Positions 24,923 to 35,146 of a DNA stretch of 47,060 nt are shown one piece after another (within the stretch, counting starts at the first letter, position 1; every line of letters starts with the position of its first letter). The position numbers were made by a program, and so were the translations under genes. The stretch is from Candidatus Glassbacteria bacterium (lineage in GTDB: Bacteria > Gemmatimonadota > Glassbacteria > GWA2-58-10), in contig VRUH01000029.1 of the NCBI GenBank assembly GCA_019456185.1, forward strand, positions 1-47,060, given 5' to 3'. The notes under the pieces are model-generated. The model worked only from the letters and a program-made list of their open reading frames with translations, was not told the origin of the DNA and did no database searches.

Positions 24923-26872
24923 ATGCCGTACCGTAGAGCACTACTGCTGGTTTGCCCGCTTCTCCTTCTCCTGCAGACAGCGGGAGCCGCGGAGGTGTTC
25001 GACTCGCACCCCCGGCTGTTTTTCCGCGACAGCGCCTGGGGGGAGCGCAGTATCACCACCGCCACGCTCAAAGAGCGGGCGGCCGATCCCCGTTACAGGC
25101 CCTTCATGGACGACCTGACCCGCCGCGGTCCCCAAGGCTGGGCGCTCAAGGCGCTTGTTACCGGCGACAGCGAGGCCGCGCGCGAATGCATCCGTCTGCT
25201 CAAGGAGCGCAAGGGTTACGGGAACACCACCGATGCGGGTCTGGAGCTGATGTGGGATGCGATGGCTTTCGACTGGCTCTACAACAACCCCGCCTTCGGC
25301 GAGGACGACAAGCAGGCGGTGATCGCCAACCTGGCCCGCGGCGCCCGGCGCTGTATCGAGATGTACGACGGCCAGGGAGCGCATATCTTCCACACCAGGA
25401 TGTACGGCTATCCCACCGGAGCGGGCGTGGCCGGGCTGGCGCTGGCCGGCCACCACCCCGAGGCGGACGAGTTCATCTCCTGGGCCTACGGTAAGTACCG
25501 CAACGACCTGTTCCCCGCCCGTCAGGTCCAGGACGGCGCGGTGCACAACAGCATGGCCTACGGCCGCAAGTACACGATGTGGCTGGTGGGGCACTTTATC
25601 GCCGCCTGGTACACCGCCACCGGAGAAAACCTGTGGCGTACTATCCGCGAACAACAGGGAGACTGGGCCTGGCGCGAGGCGCTGTTCGTGATCTACGGCG
25701 AGCAGCCCGACGGGCTGATGGTGCGCTACGGCGATAATTTCTTCCGCGGCACCGAGCGGTTCAGCTTCCGAGTTGTCAGCGAGCGGGCCCACTACTACGA
25801 CGAGCCGGTGGGCGCGGGTTACCTGAACTACCTGCTGGAGCGTCACGCCGGCGGCACCCGCAACCGGATCGGCACGGAGATGGGCAACGAGTACCAGGTA
25901 CTGCTCTACTGGGACGCCGAGTGCGAGGGTTCGCCCCGCGAGATGCTGCCGCCTCGGGAGCTGTTCGGCCCCCGTGGCGCGGGGATGGCTTTCTGGCGCA
26001 CCGGCTGGGATGAGGACGACACGTTTATCTTCTTCAAGTGCGGAGACTATTTCGACAACCACGGCCATTTCGACGCCGGCCACATGGAGGTGTTCCGCCG
26101 CGCCCCGCTGCTGATCGAGGGCGGGAGCTACGCCGGCGGCACCACCAGCGACCACTACCGCAACTACTTCCACAACTCGATCGCCCACAATACGATCCTG
26201 ATTTCCGACCCGGATGACCCGGAGGATGCCGGCTCGCAGCGGTTCTACAGCAACCAGGGCATGCACACGATCGGCCATTACCGCGATGACGCCCGGCGCG
26301 AGTACGGGAACGTGACCGCCTATGCCGAGTACGACAACCTGACCTACCTCGCCGCCGATTTCACCGCCGCTTATCCGGATGGACGCGCCCGGCGGGTGGT
26401 GCGCGAACTGGCCTGGGACCGCGAGCGGTTCCTGGTGGTTATCGACAACGTGGCCCTGGCCGACCGGGAACTGCAGCCGCGGGTACTGTGGCACTACACG
26501 GTCGAACCCTCTGTGGGCGGGCGCAGCTTTACGGTTGCCGACGGGGGGGCGCGGGTGGTGGGGTACGTACTGGCCCCGGCCGACGCGGTTATCGAAACGG
26601 TCCCGGCTTTCACTGTCGCCGATGCCGTATACCCGCCGCGCGACGCCGAGAATGCCAGCCTGGGCGCCGGACGGATCGAGGTCGGCGCCGGGCGGCGGGC
26701 CGACGGTTCCTATACGTTCGTCCAGGTGCTCGATATCGCCGACCAGGGCGCACCGTCGGCCGCGGTGAAGCTGCTGGGCGCCTCGGCCGGGACAGTGGAG
26801 ATCCGGCTGCCCTCGGGAGTGCTTACGCTGGACGGAAAACCCGGCGCACGGCGGCATATCGAACTGAAATAA
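24923..26872 (+). CDS. Heparinase II/III-like polysaccharide lyase, secreted
   Basis: The ATG at 24923 follows AAAGGAG. The 649-residue product starts with signal peptide MPYRRALLLVCPLLLLLQTAGAAE and then FDSHPRLFFRDSAW, a common opening of these lyases. An alpha/alpha barrel occupies about 60-340 (MWDAMAFDWLYN, HIFHTRMYGYPTGAGVAGLALAGHHPEA). The C-terminal beta-sandwich carries YFDNHGHFDAGHMEVFRRAPLLIEGGSY (about 376-403) and YFHNSIAHNTILISDPDD, the heparinase II/III signature with its metal- and substrate-binding His residues. It should cleave uronate-containing glycans by elimination. It is a different subfamily from the DUF4962 lyase at 13815, so the two may act on different linkages. A longer in-frame start at 24821 is less likely. 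Confidence 0.92.
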   Translation: MPYRRALLLVCPLLLLLQTAGAAEVFDSHPRLFFRDSAWGERSITTATLKERAADPRYRPFMDDLTRRGPQGWALKALVTGDSEAARECIRLLKERKGYGNTTDAGLELMWDAMAFDWLYNNPAFGEDDKQAVIANLARGARRCIEMYDGQGAHIFHTRMYGYPTGAGVAGLALAGHHPEADEFISWAYGKYRNDLFPARQVQDGAVHNSMAYGRKYTMWLVGHFIAAWYTATGENLWRTIREQQGDWAWREALFVIYGEQPDGLMVRYGDNFFRGTERFSFRVVSERAHYYDEPVGAGYLNYLLERHAGGTRNRIGTEMGNEYQVLLYWDAECEGSPREMLPPRELFGPRGAGMAFWRTGWDEDDTFIFFKCGDYFDNHGHFDAGHMEVFRRAPLLIEGGSYAGGTTSDHYRNYFHNSIAHNTILISDPDDPEDAGSQRFYSNQGMHTIGHYRDDARREYGNVTAYAEYDNLTYLAADFTAAYPDGRARRVVRELAWDRERFLVVIDNVALADRELQPRVLWHYTVEPSVGGRSFTVADGGARVVGYVLAPADAVIETVPAFTVADAVYPPRDAENASLGAGRIEVGAGRRADGSYTFVQVLDIADQGAPSAAVKLLGASAGTVEIRLPSGVLTLDGKPGARRHIELK

Positions 26873-26886
26873 CCCGGTCTCTAAAC

Positions 26887-27093
26887 GCGTGTTGAAAAAT
26901 AATGAATTCAGGATAAAAAGGCTGTCAAGGGTCGTTTCGAAGCACACTGAGTTAGCAAAGATTATTCAGACGTCAATGCTGATAACCAATTGATTATTTA
27001 GTATGTTAGAGCCGAAACGGCTTGCCTTGCCCTTGACAGCCAAAGCAGCGATACATTTCACTTTAGGGTGTTGAAGTCTTTTTTTCAACGCCC
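26887..27093. mobile_element. MITE-like element flanked by 8-base direct repeats
   Basis: CTCTAAAC occurs in direct orientation at 26879-26886 and 27094-27101, consistent with a target duplication. Just inside are inverted ends GTTGAAAAA (26891-26899) and TTTTTCAAC (27081-27089). Further in is a perfect 12-base pair GGCTGTCAAGGG/CCCTTGACAGCC (26920-26931, 27030-27041), plus GCCG-AAA-CGGC at 27011-27021. A GTGTTGAA...TTCAAC hairpin occupies the right end. There is no open reading frame. It lies between the lyase and DUF1080 genes. Confidence 0.65.
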
Positions 27094-27152
27094 CTCTAAA
27101 CTTGAGCTTCCGCCCTGAATACCGAGCCTGAACCTGTCACCGGAGGTACGCG

Positions 27153-27833
27153 ATGAAAACCGCCCGTCTGTTCGCCCCGATTTTCGCTGTCGTCCTGCTG
27201 GCCAACCCGGCTGCTCTGCCCGCCGCCGAGGACCAGCCCTACGACCTCAGCGGTTTCGTGTCCATATTCGATGGGCAAACTCTCGACGGCTGGCGGCCGT
27301 TAAGACCTAACGCCGGCGGAATGTGGACGGTTGAGGACGGGTCTATTGTCGGCGGGCAGGGCGAGAGCGCCGGCGGAGGACTGCTGGTGACCGACAGGAT
27401 CTACAAAAACTACGAACTGTACGGCGAAGTATACACCACCTGGCCGCTGGACACCGGCTTTTTCCTGCGCATTCTCCCCGATCGCCGTCACTACCAGATC
27501 ACGATCGACTACCGTCCCACCGGCGAGATCGGCGCGGTCTACGGTCCGTTCCCCGGCGGCGGGGGCGGTTATTTCCAGCACTGCCCGCTGGGCCTGAGCC
27601 ACTGGAACCCCCACGAGTACAACAAGGTGCTGGTGCGGATCGAGAACAACCCGCCGCGGATCCGGGTCTGGGTCAACGGGGACAAGATCAACGACTACCA
27701 GGACCTCTACTACGACAACCAGCCCGCCTTCCCCGACAGCGGCCACGTGGGTATCCAGGTCCACGCCGGCGAGAGCTGGGGCCAGGGCAGCAAGGTGGCG
27801 TTCAAGAACCTGATGATCAAGGAGTTGAAGTAA
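27153..27833 (+). CDS. DUF1080 (3-keto-disaccharide hydrolase) family secreted protein
   Basis: The 226-residue product has GGAGG before the ATG and signal peptide MKTARLFAPIFAVVLLANPAALPA. The mature protein opens FVSIFDGQTLDGWRPL and MWTVEDGSIVGGQGESAGGGLLVTDRIYKNYELYGEVYT. Those are the defining strands of the DUF1080 concanavalin-like sandwich (PF06439). It ends HVGIQVHAGESWGQGSKVAFKNLMIKEL, also typical. Characterised relatives hydrolyse 3-keto-glycosides. Others may simply bind carbohydrate. The full domain is present and alone. It is probably periplasmic and part of the glycan-breakdown set, but no 3-keto-forming oxidoreductase is seen nearby. It starts 60 bases after the MITE-like element. 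Confidence 0.95.
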   Translation: MKTARLFAPIFAVVLLANPAALPAAEDQPYDLSGFVSIFDGQTLDGWRPLRPNAGGMWTVEDGSIVGGQGESAGGGLLVTDRIYKNYELYGEVYTTWPLDTGFFLRILPDRRHYQITIDYRPTGEIGAVYGPFPGGGGGYFQHCPLGLSHWNPHEYNKVLVRIENNPPRIRVWVNGDKINDYQDLYYDNQPAFPDSGHVGIQVHAGESWGQGSKVAFKNLMIKELK

Positions 27834-27896
27834 ACGCTAATATATTGACCGAGGTTGCTACACAGTTGTTTATATATTAAATGCTTAGGTTTTAAA

Positions 27897-29405
27897 ATGA
27901 CAGCGGGCAATTATATGAGATGCGCTTGCGGTAGTGGTAAATTGTATAGTCAATGCTGTGGAAATTTGACAGCCGCGGCGTTCGCGCATGCTGATGCGAA
28001 TGTAACCGGAAATTTTAATAATTATCTGCACGATGCATTACGCAGAGCATCTAGACATAATGTATCAAAGACACTAAAAGAAAGGGCTATACTAACTTAT
28101 GAAGCAATTGGTGATATTTTTAAAATAAATAAAGGTAAAACATGGGATGAATTTAGACGCGATATAAGTGATGATCAAATAAAAGCATTCTATTGTAACA
28201 TTGCTAAGTTTTGGCCTTCCGATACAGATTTAAACGATCTACTACCGAATCCTTCTAACAATTTAAGAGCGCTTTATGTCGGACTACATGATCCAAGAGT
28301 TTTAATACAAAACATAAAACGTTATTCTTTATATACGGATGAAATCATTGTAGTAAACCCATTCTTAAATCCCTGGGCTATGCAACCTGATTACAATCCT
28401 ATCACAGCCCCTTCACAGCACAAACTACAGACTATTAAAAATGTCGCTCTTTTCATGCAGCTATATGATTGGATAGATAACGATATTGTTCTAATGATAC
28501 CTGATCCAGGTGATTTAAATCCTACACTTAGAACCCAAATGTGGGACTTAGCGATGCAAAGATGGACCAATGAAAAACTGAAATTGACCAAGGAAGATAA
28601 GGATTATTTTCTATCATTGGCAGAAATAGATACTAGAAATATGATGTACAACTTACCCAAAAAACAGTTTGTTTCAATGTTGCGTAAATATAATCCACAA
28701 ATCACAGATTCAGAAATTGATGATGCATTAAGGTACGCAGAAAATATGAAAAAAAACGATCCATTTGCTCCATTGCACGATGTGTTAATTGAATCAGAGG
28801 ATGGACAACTAACCACTCTGAGTACTGGGCTGAATCTGGAAATGGGCTTTTATGTTGCCCAATTGACCGGCTCGTATCTTTTTACAGATGTACCTTTTAG
28901 GTGGAAAGAAATATTATCTACTATTCATCATTCGCCAGAGGATACAGTTTCAAAACATTGGAGCCCATTAACAAAATCATTCCAAGAATTGCAGTTTAAA
29001 TTTTTAGATAATGTAGATAACCAATTTGCTTGCCGTATACGGGAGCAAGGTAGACTCGAGCAATTCAGGAATTTATTAAGAAAGATCTGGACTGAAATTG
29101 GTGGTTCAACAGATCCCGAAAAATCGCACAATTTAGCTAGAGATTTTGCAGATGAGATTCAAGATGAATATAAGCATGCAAAAGCTGAATGGGATAAAAT
29201 TGATCAAGAATTGATTAAATGGTTGGGTAGTGGTGCAGCAGTTGCTGCATTTTCACCGCTAGTTTCGGGAACCATAACACCAGCAATACCACTTGTAGGT
29301 TTTACAATTCACGCAGTAACGCAGCTTCTTATAACTAACAAAAAAAGGCGTGGTTTTAAGGATTCAGTTCCTTTGTCCGTATTTCTTGAATTAGATAGAA
29401 AATAA
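27897..29405 (+). CDS. SEC-C zinc-motif protein of unknown function (AT-rich)
   Basis: The start at 27897 gives 502 residues. An ATG at 27855 and one at 27915 are alternatives, none with a good ribosome site. The N-terminus CACGSGKLYSQCCG is a SEC-C zinc-binding motif (CxCxSGxxxxxCC) of the kind found at the end of SecA and on many accessory proteins. The long middle has no recognised domain, with motifs HDPRVLIQNIKRYSLYTDEIIVVNPFLNPWAM and DLNPTLRTQMWDLAMQRW. Near the C-terminus WLGSGAAVAAFSPLVSGTITPAIPLVGFTIHAVTQLL is a hydrophobic hairpin, so membrane contact is possible. Base composition is strongly AT-rich against its neighbours, a sign of recent acquisition. A defence or stress role is speculative. 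Confidence 0.8.
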   Translation: MTAGNYMRCACGSGKLYSQCCGNLTAAAFAHADANVTGNFNNYLHDALRRASRHNVSKTLKERAILTYEAIGDIFKINKGKTWDEFRRDISDDQIKAFYCNIAKFWPSDTDLNDLLPNPSNNLRALYVGLHDPRVLIQNIKRYSLYTDEIIVVNPFLNPWAMQPDYNPITAPSQHKLQTIKNVALFMQLYDWIDNDIVLMIPDPGDLNPTLRTQMWDLAMQRWTNEKLKLTKEDKDYFLSLAEIDTRNMMYNLPKKQFVSMLRKYNPQITDSEIDDALRYAENMKKNDPFAPLHDVLIESEDGQLTTLSTGLNLEMGFYVAQLTGSYLFTDVPFRWKEILSTIHHSPEDTVSKHWSPLTKSFQELQFKFLDNVDNQFACRIREQGRLEQFRNLLRKIWTEIGGSTDPEKSHNLARDFADEIQDEYKHAKAEWDKIDQELIKWLGSGAAVAAFSPLVSGTITPAIPLVGFTIHAVTQLLITNKKRRGFKDSVPLSVFLELDRK

Positions 29406-29438
29406 TCGTTTCTTTTCTTTCCTCATGTAATCAATGTC

Positions 29439-30554
29439 TCACGCCTTGAGGAAAATCCTCTTGCGGTAGAGGAAATAGAGGAACAGCCACTTGACCGCGA
29501 ACACGCAGGCCACGTAGAACAGCGGCTGGTACGGCCCCAGCCCGGCGATGAACCCGTGGACGAAAATGTCCGCGATCACACCGAAATCGAACAGCCGCTG
29601 GGCCAGGTAGATGGTCAGCGGGTTGAGTCCGATCACCACGAAGCCGAACGCCCAGCGCTGATAGCCTTTCATGTCGATTACCCAGTAGAACGCTGCCAGC
29701 AGGACGCAGCTCCAGCCCCCGGCATAGAGCGCGTACGAGCTGGTCCAGAGGGGTTTGTTGATCGGGAAGGCCAAATCCCAAAGCAACGCAACAAACAGCG
29801 CCGCCGCTCCGCCGACCACGAGGCCCCGCACCAGCACGCCGTCGGACCGTCCCGAGCGCAGCCAGTGGCCGGCCAGTACGCCGAGCATGGTCGAGCCGGT
29901 CGCTGAGAGATAGCTCAGGATGCCCAGGTAATCGCCGCCGCCGTAGTCGTTCCACTTGCCGGGCAGCAGCAGGCGGTCGACATAGCCGGCCAGGTTGCCC
30001 GCGGGAGTCAGCACCCCGGCCCCGTGACCCGGCACCGGCACCAGCGCCATCAGCGCCCAGTAGAGCAGCAGCAGCGCGGCAGTGATAACCGCCTGGGTCC
30101 GGACGCCGGCGTTGAACATGATCAGCGAGGTGAACAGGTAGCAGTAGGCGATCCTGAGCAGCACGCCGGCGTGGCGCAGCTGGCCGAACTGGAAATCGAG
30201 CAGGCCGTTGTAAATATAGCCCATCGCCAGCAGGATCAGGAAGCGCCTGAAAACGTGACCGTAGAGTTCTCGACGGTTGTCGCCGCGCTGCAGCCGCTTG
30301 CCGGTCGAGTAGGTCATGCTCACCCCGACAATGAACAGGAACAGCGGGAATATCAGGTCGTAGAACGTGAACCCGTGCCAGTCGGTGTGCTCCACCTGGC
30401 GATGCAGGAACGCGGTCAGCGGAGTGTCGAACGTGTCGTCGAGGGTGCGGAAGAAAATATCGCCGCCGATAATCCAGAACATGTCGAACCCGCGCAGCGC
30501 GTCAATCGACACAACTCGTCCCCGGGGAACGCGGTCCAATCCTGGTTCAGCCAT
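29439..30554 (-). CDS. DUF5009/heparan-glucosaminide N-acetyltransferase-like membrane protein
   Basis: The ATG at 30554 has GGAGA eight bases upstream. The longer frame begins at a TTG inside that ribosome site. The 371-residue product opens RVVSIDALRGFDMFWIIGGDIFF, the D-x-LRGFDM motif of the DUF5009/HGSNAT family. About ten hydrophobic helices follow (LIFPLFLFIVGVSMTYSTGKRLQRGD, VFRRFLILLAMGYIYNGLLDFQFGQLRHAGVLLRIAYCYLFTSLIMF). Lysosomal HGSNAT uses acetyl-CoA to acetylate terminal glucosamine of heparan sulfate across a membrane, and bacterial relatives include NagX. In this window it fits with two heparinase-fold lyases and a sulfatase (inference). The frame on the other strand is a shadow. 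Confidence 0.92.
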   Translation of the reverse strand: MAEPGLDRVPRGRVVSIDALRGFDMFWIIGGDIFFRTLDDTFDTPLTAFLHRQVEHTDWHGFTFYDLIFPLFLFIVGVSMTYSTGKRLQRGDNRRELYGHVFRRFLILLAMGYIYNGLLDFQFGQLRHAGVLLRIAYCYLFTSLIMFNAGVRTQAVITAALLLLYWALMALVPVPGHGAGVLTPAGNLAGYVDRLLLPGKWNDYGGGDYLGILSYLSATGSTMLGVLAGHWLRSGRSDGVLVRGLVVGGAAALFVALLWDLAFPINKPLWTSSYALYAGGWSCVLLAAFYWVIDMKGYQRWAFGFVVIGLNPLTIYLAQRLFDFGVIADIFVHGFIAGLGPYQPLFYVACVFAVKWLFLYFLYRKRIFLKA

Positions 30555-30833
30555 AAAATTTCTCTCCAACCATCGATTCCGCGGAATCCCCCGCCCTGAC
30601 CGGCGCTTCTCGCGTTACAGGCCGGATTAATATAACCCTTGCAACTGCGGGACAAAATGATTAATCTGATGCGTTAGATATCGCGGGGCTTTCGGCTTTT
30701 CACGCTTGATCGCCTGAAATTAAGAAAACCCCGCCCTGACGTTTTATTTTGGTCCCGACTGCACTCCGTATCACCCGCGGAGCCGGAAAAGCTTTCTGCA
30801 TCTGACACCGGCCCGGGAAGAAAGCAGCGAACA

Positions 30834-32627
30834 ATGACCGTTCAGTCCAACGACATGCATTTATTTTACATCCCGGTGATGGGCACGGGCTTTTCTACCG
30901 AAACGCCCATGCGGGTGGCGCAGTACGGAATTACGTCGGTCATCTCCCTGGTGGACGACGTCCTGCTGGAGCAGATACGAAAACATCTTACCAACCAGGC
31001 CGGCGAACCCTACGAGCCGATCACCGACGAGGACAGCGACCCGCGGGCCAATCGCATTACCGCGTTCCTGAACATGGTCAACGCCCGGGTGCAGAAGCAG
31101 GTGGCGGAATTGAAAGCCGAGCCGTTTACCTCCGGCAGCCGGATAACCCGTTATTTCGAACTGCTGCCCGAAAACGACTCCAAGCGGCTGTACCACAGCA
31201 TGCTGGCCGAGAAGGACCCGGATAAGAAAACGGGTCTGCAGGACAGGCTGCGCGAGATAGTGGCACCCGGCGCTATCGACGCCAACATCATGACCAAGGT
31301 CAACCGGACCAACTACCGGGGCAATAAGCCGCTGCCGCCGGAATACGCCGACGCCCTGGCGGCCCTGCGCGGGTTCGCCAACAGCGACTTGAATTCCTCT
31401 ATCGTGTTTTCAGCCGGTCTCAACCAGCGGCTCTGCACCTATCTCACCAGTTTTGACGATTTTTTCCCGGACAACGGCGGCAATCTGAGGAAAAAAGTCG
31501 TCCTGAAGGTCAGCGATTTCCGCTCCGCTGGAATCCAGGGCAAGTTCCTGGCCCGCCGCGGAATCTGGGTGTCGGAGTTCAGGATGGAATCGGGATTGAA
31601 TTGCGGCGGCCACGCGTTCCCCACCAATGGCAACATGATGGGCCCGATCCTGGAACAGTTCAAGCGGCACAGGAACGAGATGGTGGCAAACCTGTTCAAG
31701 GTTTACAACAAGGCCCTGGCTGGTTGCGGACGGCCGGTTTACGACAGCTGCCCGCCGGTCAAGTTTACCGCCCAGGGCGGGATCGGGACCAAGGATGAAT
31801 TCGATCTGATGCTTGAGCACTACGAATTGAACGCAACCGGATGGGGAACGCCGTTCCTGCTCGTACCGGAAGTCACGAGCCTCGATCCGGTGCACCTGCA
31901 GAGAATCTGCGACGCCACTGAGGACGATGTTTTCCTGAGTAAAAGTTCGCCGCTGGGGATCCCGTTCTGGAATTTGCGCACCTCGGACAGCGAGGCGGCC
32001 CGTCTGCAGCGGATCGCCGAGGACAAACCCGGCAGCGCCTGCCCCAAAGGATACGCGGTTACCAACACCGAGTTCACCGATCTGCCGATCTGCATCGCGT
32101 CGCGAACCTATCAGAAAGCCAAACTGAAGAGTATCCACAGTAACGACGCCACCAGCGAACAACTACCGGTCATGCTTGACGACGTCCTGTCCAAGAGTTG
32201 TATCTGCCACGACCTCTCGGGCAGTATCAAGCTCAAGAACGGGATCGAGAGCGACGCCACGCCGGCGATCTGCTGCGGCCCGAATATCGCCTACTTCTCG
32301 AAAGTTACGACCCTGGAAAAGATGCTGGACCACATCTACGGCCGCGGAGAACAGCTTTTCAGCCCGGGCCGCCCCCACATGTTCGTCCAGGAGCTGCGGC
32401 TGTATGTCGATTACCTGCGCAAGGAACTGGAACGCTTCGCCCTGAACTTGTCCAGCCAGCCGAAATCCTATTTCGCCGAGTTCAAGAGCAACCTGCTCGA
32501 AGCGCTGGAATACTACCAGAGCCGGGCGGAAAAGCTGGTCAAGACCGACCTCGGCCCATTTCTCGACGACCTCAAAGCGATCTGCCACTCAATCGAACAG
32601 CTCAAACTCGAGCCTGTCACTTCCTGA
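30834..32627 (+). CDS. Uncharacterised flavin TIM-barrel-like protein with conserved cysteines
   Basis: The 597-residue product has no signal peptide. It opens MHLFYIPVMGTGFSTETPMRVAQYGITSVISLVDD (residues 8-42), similar to the first strands of nitronate monooxygenase or IMP-dehydrogenase-like TIM barrels. CGGHAFP (257-263), AQGGIGT (313-319) and GWGTPFLLVPEV (336-347) look like the later phosphate/flavin-binding loops. The region 60-185 is a large helical insertion. Beyond the barrel are cysteine motifs SACPKGY (402-408), SCICHDLSG (455-463) and ICCGPNIAYFSK (479-490), which could hold an iron-sulfur cluster or zinc, followed by a helical tail. The whole is longer than ordinary nitronate monooxygenases (about 310-370 residues). 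The cytoplasmic function is unknown. Confidence 0.8.
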   Translation: MTVQSNDMHLFYIPVMGTGFSTETPMRVAQYGITSVISLVDDVLLEQIRKHLTNQAGEPYEPITDEDSDPRANRITAFLNMVNARVQKQVAELKAEPFTSGSRITRYFELLPENDSKRLYHSMLAEKDPDKKTGLQDRLREIVAPGAIDANIMTKVNRTNYRGNKPLPPEYADALAALRGFANSDLNSSIVFSAGLNQRLCTYLTSFDDFFPDNGGNLRKKVVLKVSDFRSAGIQGKFLARRGIWVSEFRMESGLNCGGHAFPTNGNMMGPILEQFKRHRNEMVANLFKVYNKALAGCGRPVYDSCPPVKFTAQGGIGTKDEFDLMLEHYELNATGWGTPFLLVPEVTSLDPVHLQRICDATEDDVFLSKSSPLGIPFWNLRTSDSEAARLQRIAEDKPGSACPKGYAVTNTEFTDLPICIASRTYQKAKLKSIHSNDATSEQLPVMLDDVLSKSCICHDLSGSIKLKNGIESDATPAICCGPNIAYFSKVTTLEKMLDHIYGRGEQLFSPGRPHMFVQELRLYVDYLRKELERFALNLSSQPKSYFAEFKSNLLEALEYYQSRAEKLVKTDLGPFLDDLKAICHSIEQLKLEPVTS

Positions 32628-32730
32628 AATTTTTGCCGGCAAAAGCGAGGGCTCACCCCGCCGGACCGGCCTCCGCGAACAACCCGTTAACCGAAATGCC
32701 GTTCCTCCGGCCGACCATACTACACAAACT

Positions 32731-34446
<1,716 letters not shown>

Positions 34447-34559
34447 GGGGTCCTCCTCGCTTGAATTATTAATAGAGCTGACAGCTTTGAAATCCATTAT
34501 ACGAGCCCCGTCATCGCTTGGCAACCGTATTCAAAGAAAAAAAAGTACGTTTGCTGCTG

Positions 34560-34614
34560 TTGACAAACAGGCTGCCTGCAATATATGATGATATCGTACT
34601 TTCCGATATCGTAT
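34560..34614 (+). promoter_or_regulatory. Promoter and repeated operator of the DinB-MarR operon
   Basis: TTGACA (34560-34565), an 18-base spacer and TATGAT (34584-34589) precede the DinB gene. Overlapping and following the -10 box are two direct copies of GATATCGTA (34590-34598 and 34605-34613), each containing the palindrome GATATC, spaced 15 bases start to start. This is a plausible binding site for the MarR-type product of the second gene (inference). Confidence 0.75.
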
Positions 34615-34638
34615 CATTACACGGCTAAGGAGAATGAG

Positions 34639-35133
34639 ATGTCTAAATCGACATTGGTCGCTGGTTTTGGCGCCAGCCAGCACGTAACGATGTCCAACCT
34701 GGGGGGAATCAACCACGAGGACAGTGTCAGTCCTCCGGCCGAGGGCGGCAACTGTATCAACTGGGTCGCAGGACATATCCTGGCCAGCCGCAACAGCATT
34801 CTCAAGCTTTTGGGAGGCCGGGGATTTTTGAGCGAAGAGGAATGCGCTCCCTACCAGCGCGGCTCAAAACAGCTTCAGCCCGGTGACGACTGCGTGCCGA
34901 TGGACCGGTTGCTCGATGGGCTTCAGCAAACTGGGAATGAAATCATTCAGCGGCTGCAGGGGATTAGCGAAGAGGAGTTGGACAAAGAATTTGAAGTGCC
35001 GAATTTCCCGGTTAAATTCGATGAGCCCACTGTCGCCGCTCACATTTTCCTGTTATTTTACCATGAGGGCTACCACACCGGCCAGCTAGGGCTGGGCCGC
35101 CGTGTGTTGGGCAAAGAAGCCGCGATCAAGTAA
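34639..35133 (+). CDS. DinB-family protein
   Basis: The ATG at 34639 follows AAGGAG and gives 164 residues. The helical-bundle signature of DinB/YfiT-like proteins is present: INWVAGHILASRNSILKLLGG supplies the first metal-site His, and LLFYHEGYHTGQLGLGRRVLG supplies the His-x3-His pair near the C-terminus. Relatives are metal-dependent transferases using bacillithiol, mycothiol, glutathione or maleylpyruvate-type substrates, and many are stress-induced. No signal peptide is seen. It is followed 13 bases later by a MarR regulator on the same strand, under the promoter at 34560, so the pair looks like a small autoregulated stress or detoxification operon. Confidence 0.9.
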   Translation: MSKSTLVAGFGASQHVTMSNLGGINHEDSVSPPAEGGNCINWVAGHILASRNSILKLLGGRGFLSEEECAPYQRGSKQLQPGDDCVPMDRLLDGLQQTGNEIIQRLQGISEEELDKEFEVPNFPVKFDEPTVAAHIFLLFYHEGYHTGQLGLGRRVLGKEAAIK

Positions 35134-35146
35134 CGGGGAGCACAAG

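Noticed and set aside
24941-26947. 668-codon reverse frame opposite the heparinase-like gene
   Set aside because: Same reason: forward frame has signal peptide and heparinase signature, reverse frame is compositionally biased shadow.
30683-30734. GCGGGG/CCCCGC pair as a terminator or leader hairpin
   Set aside because: Only six bases pair around a loop of more than 35 bases. It is weak and easily found by chance.
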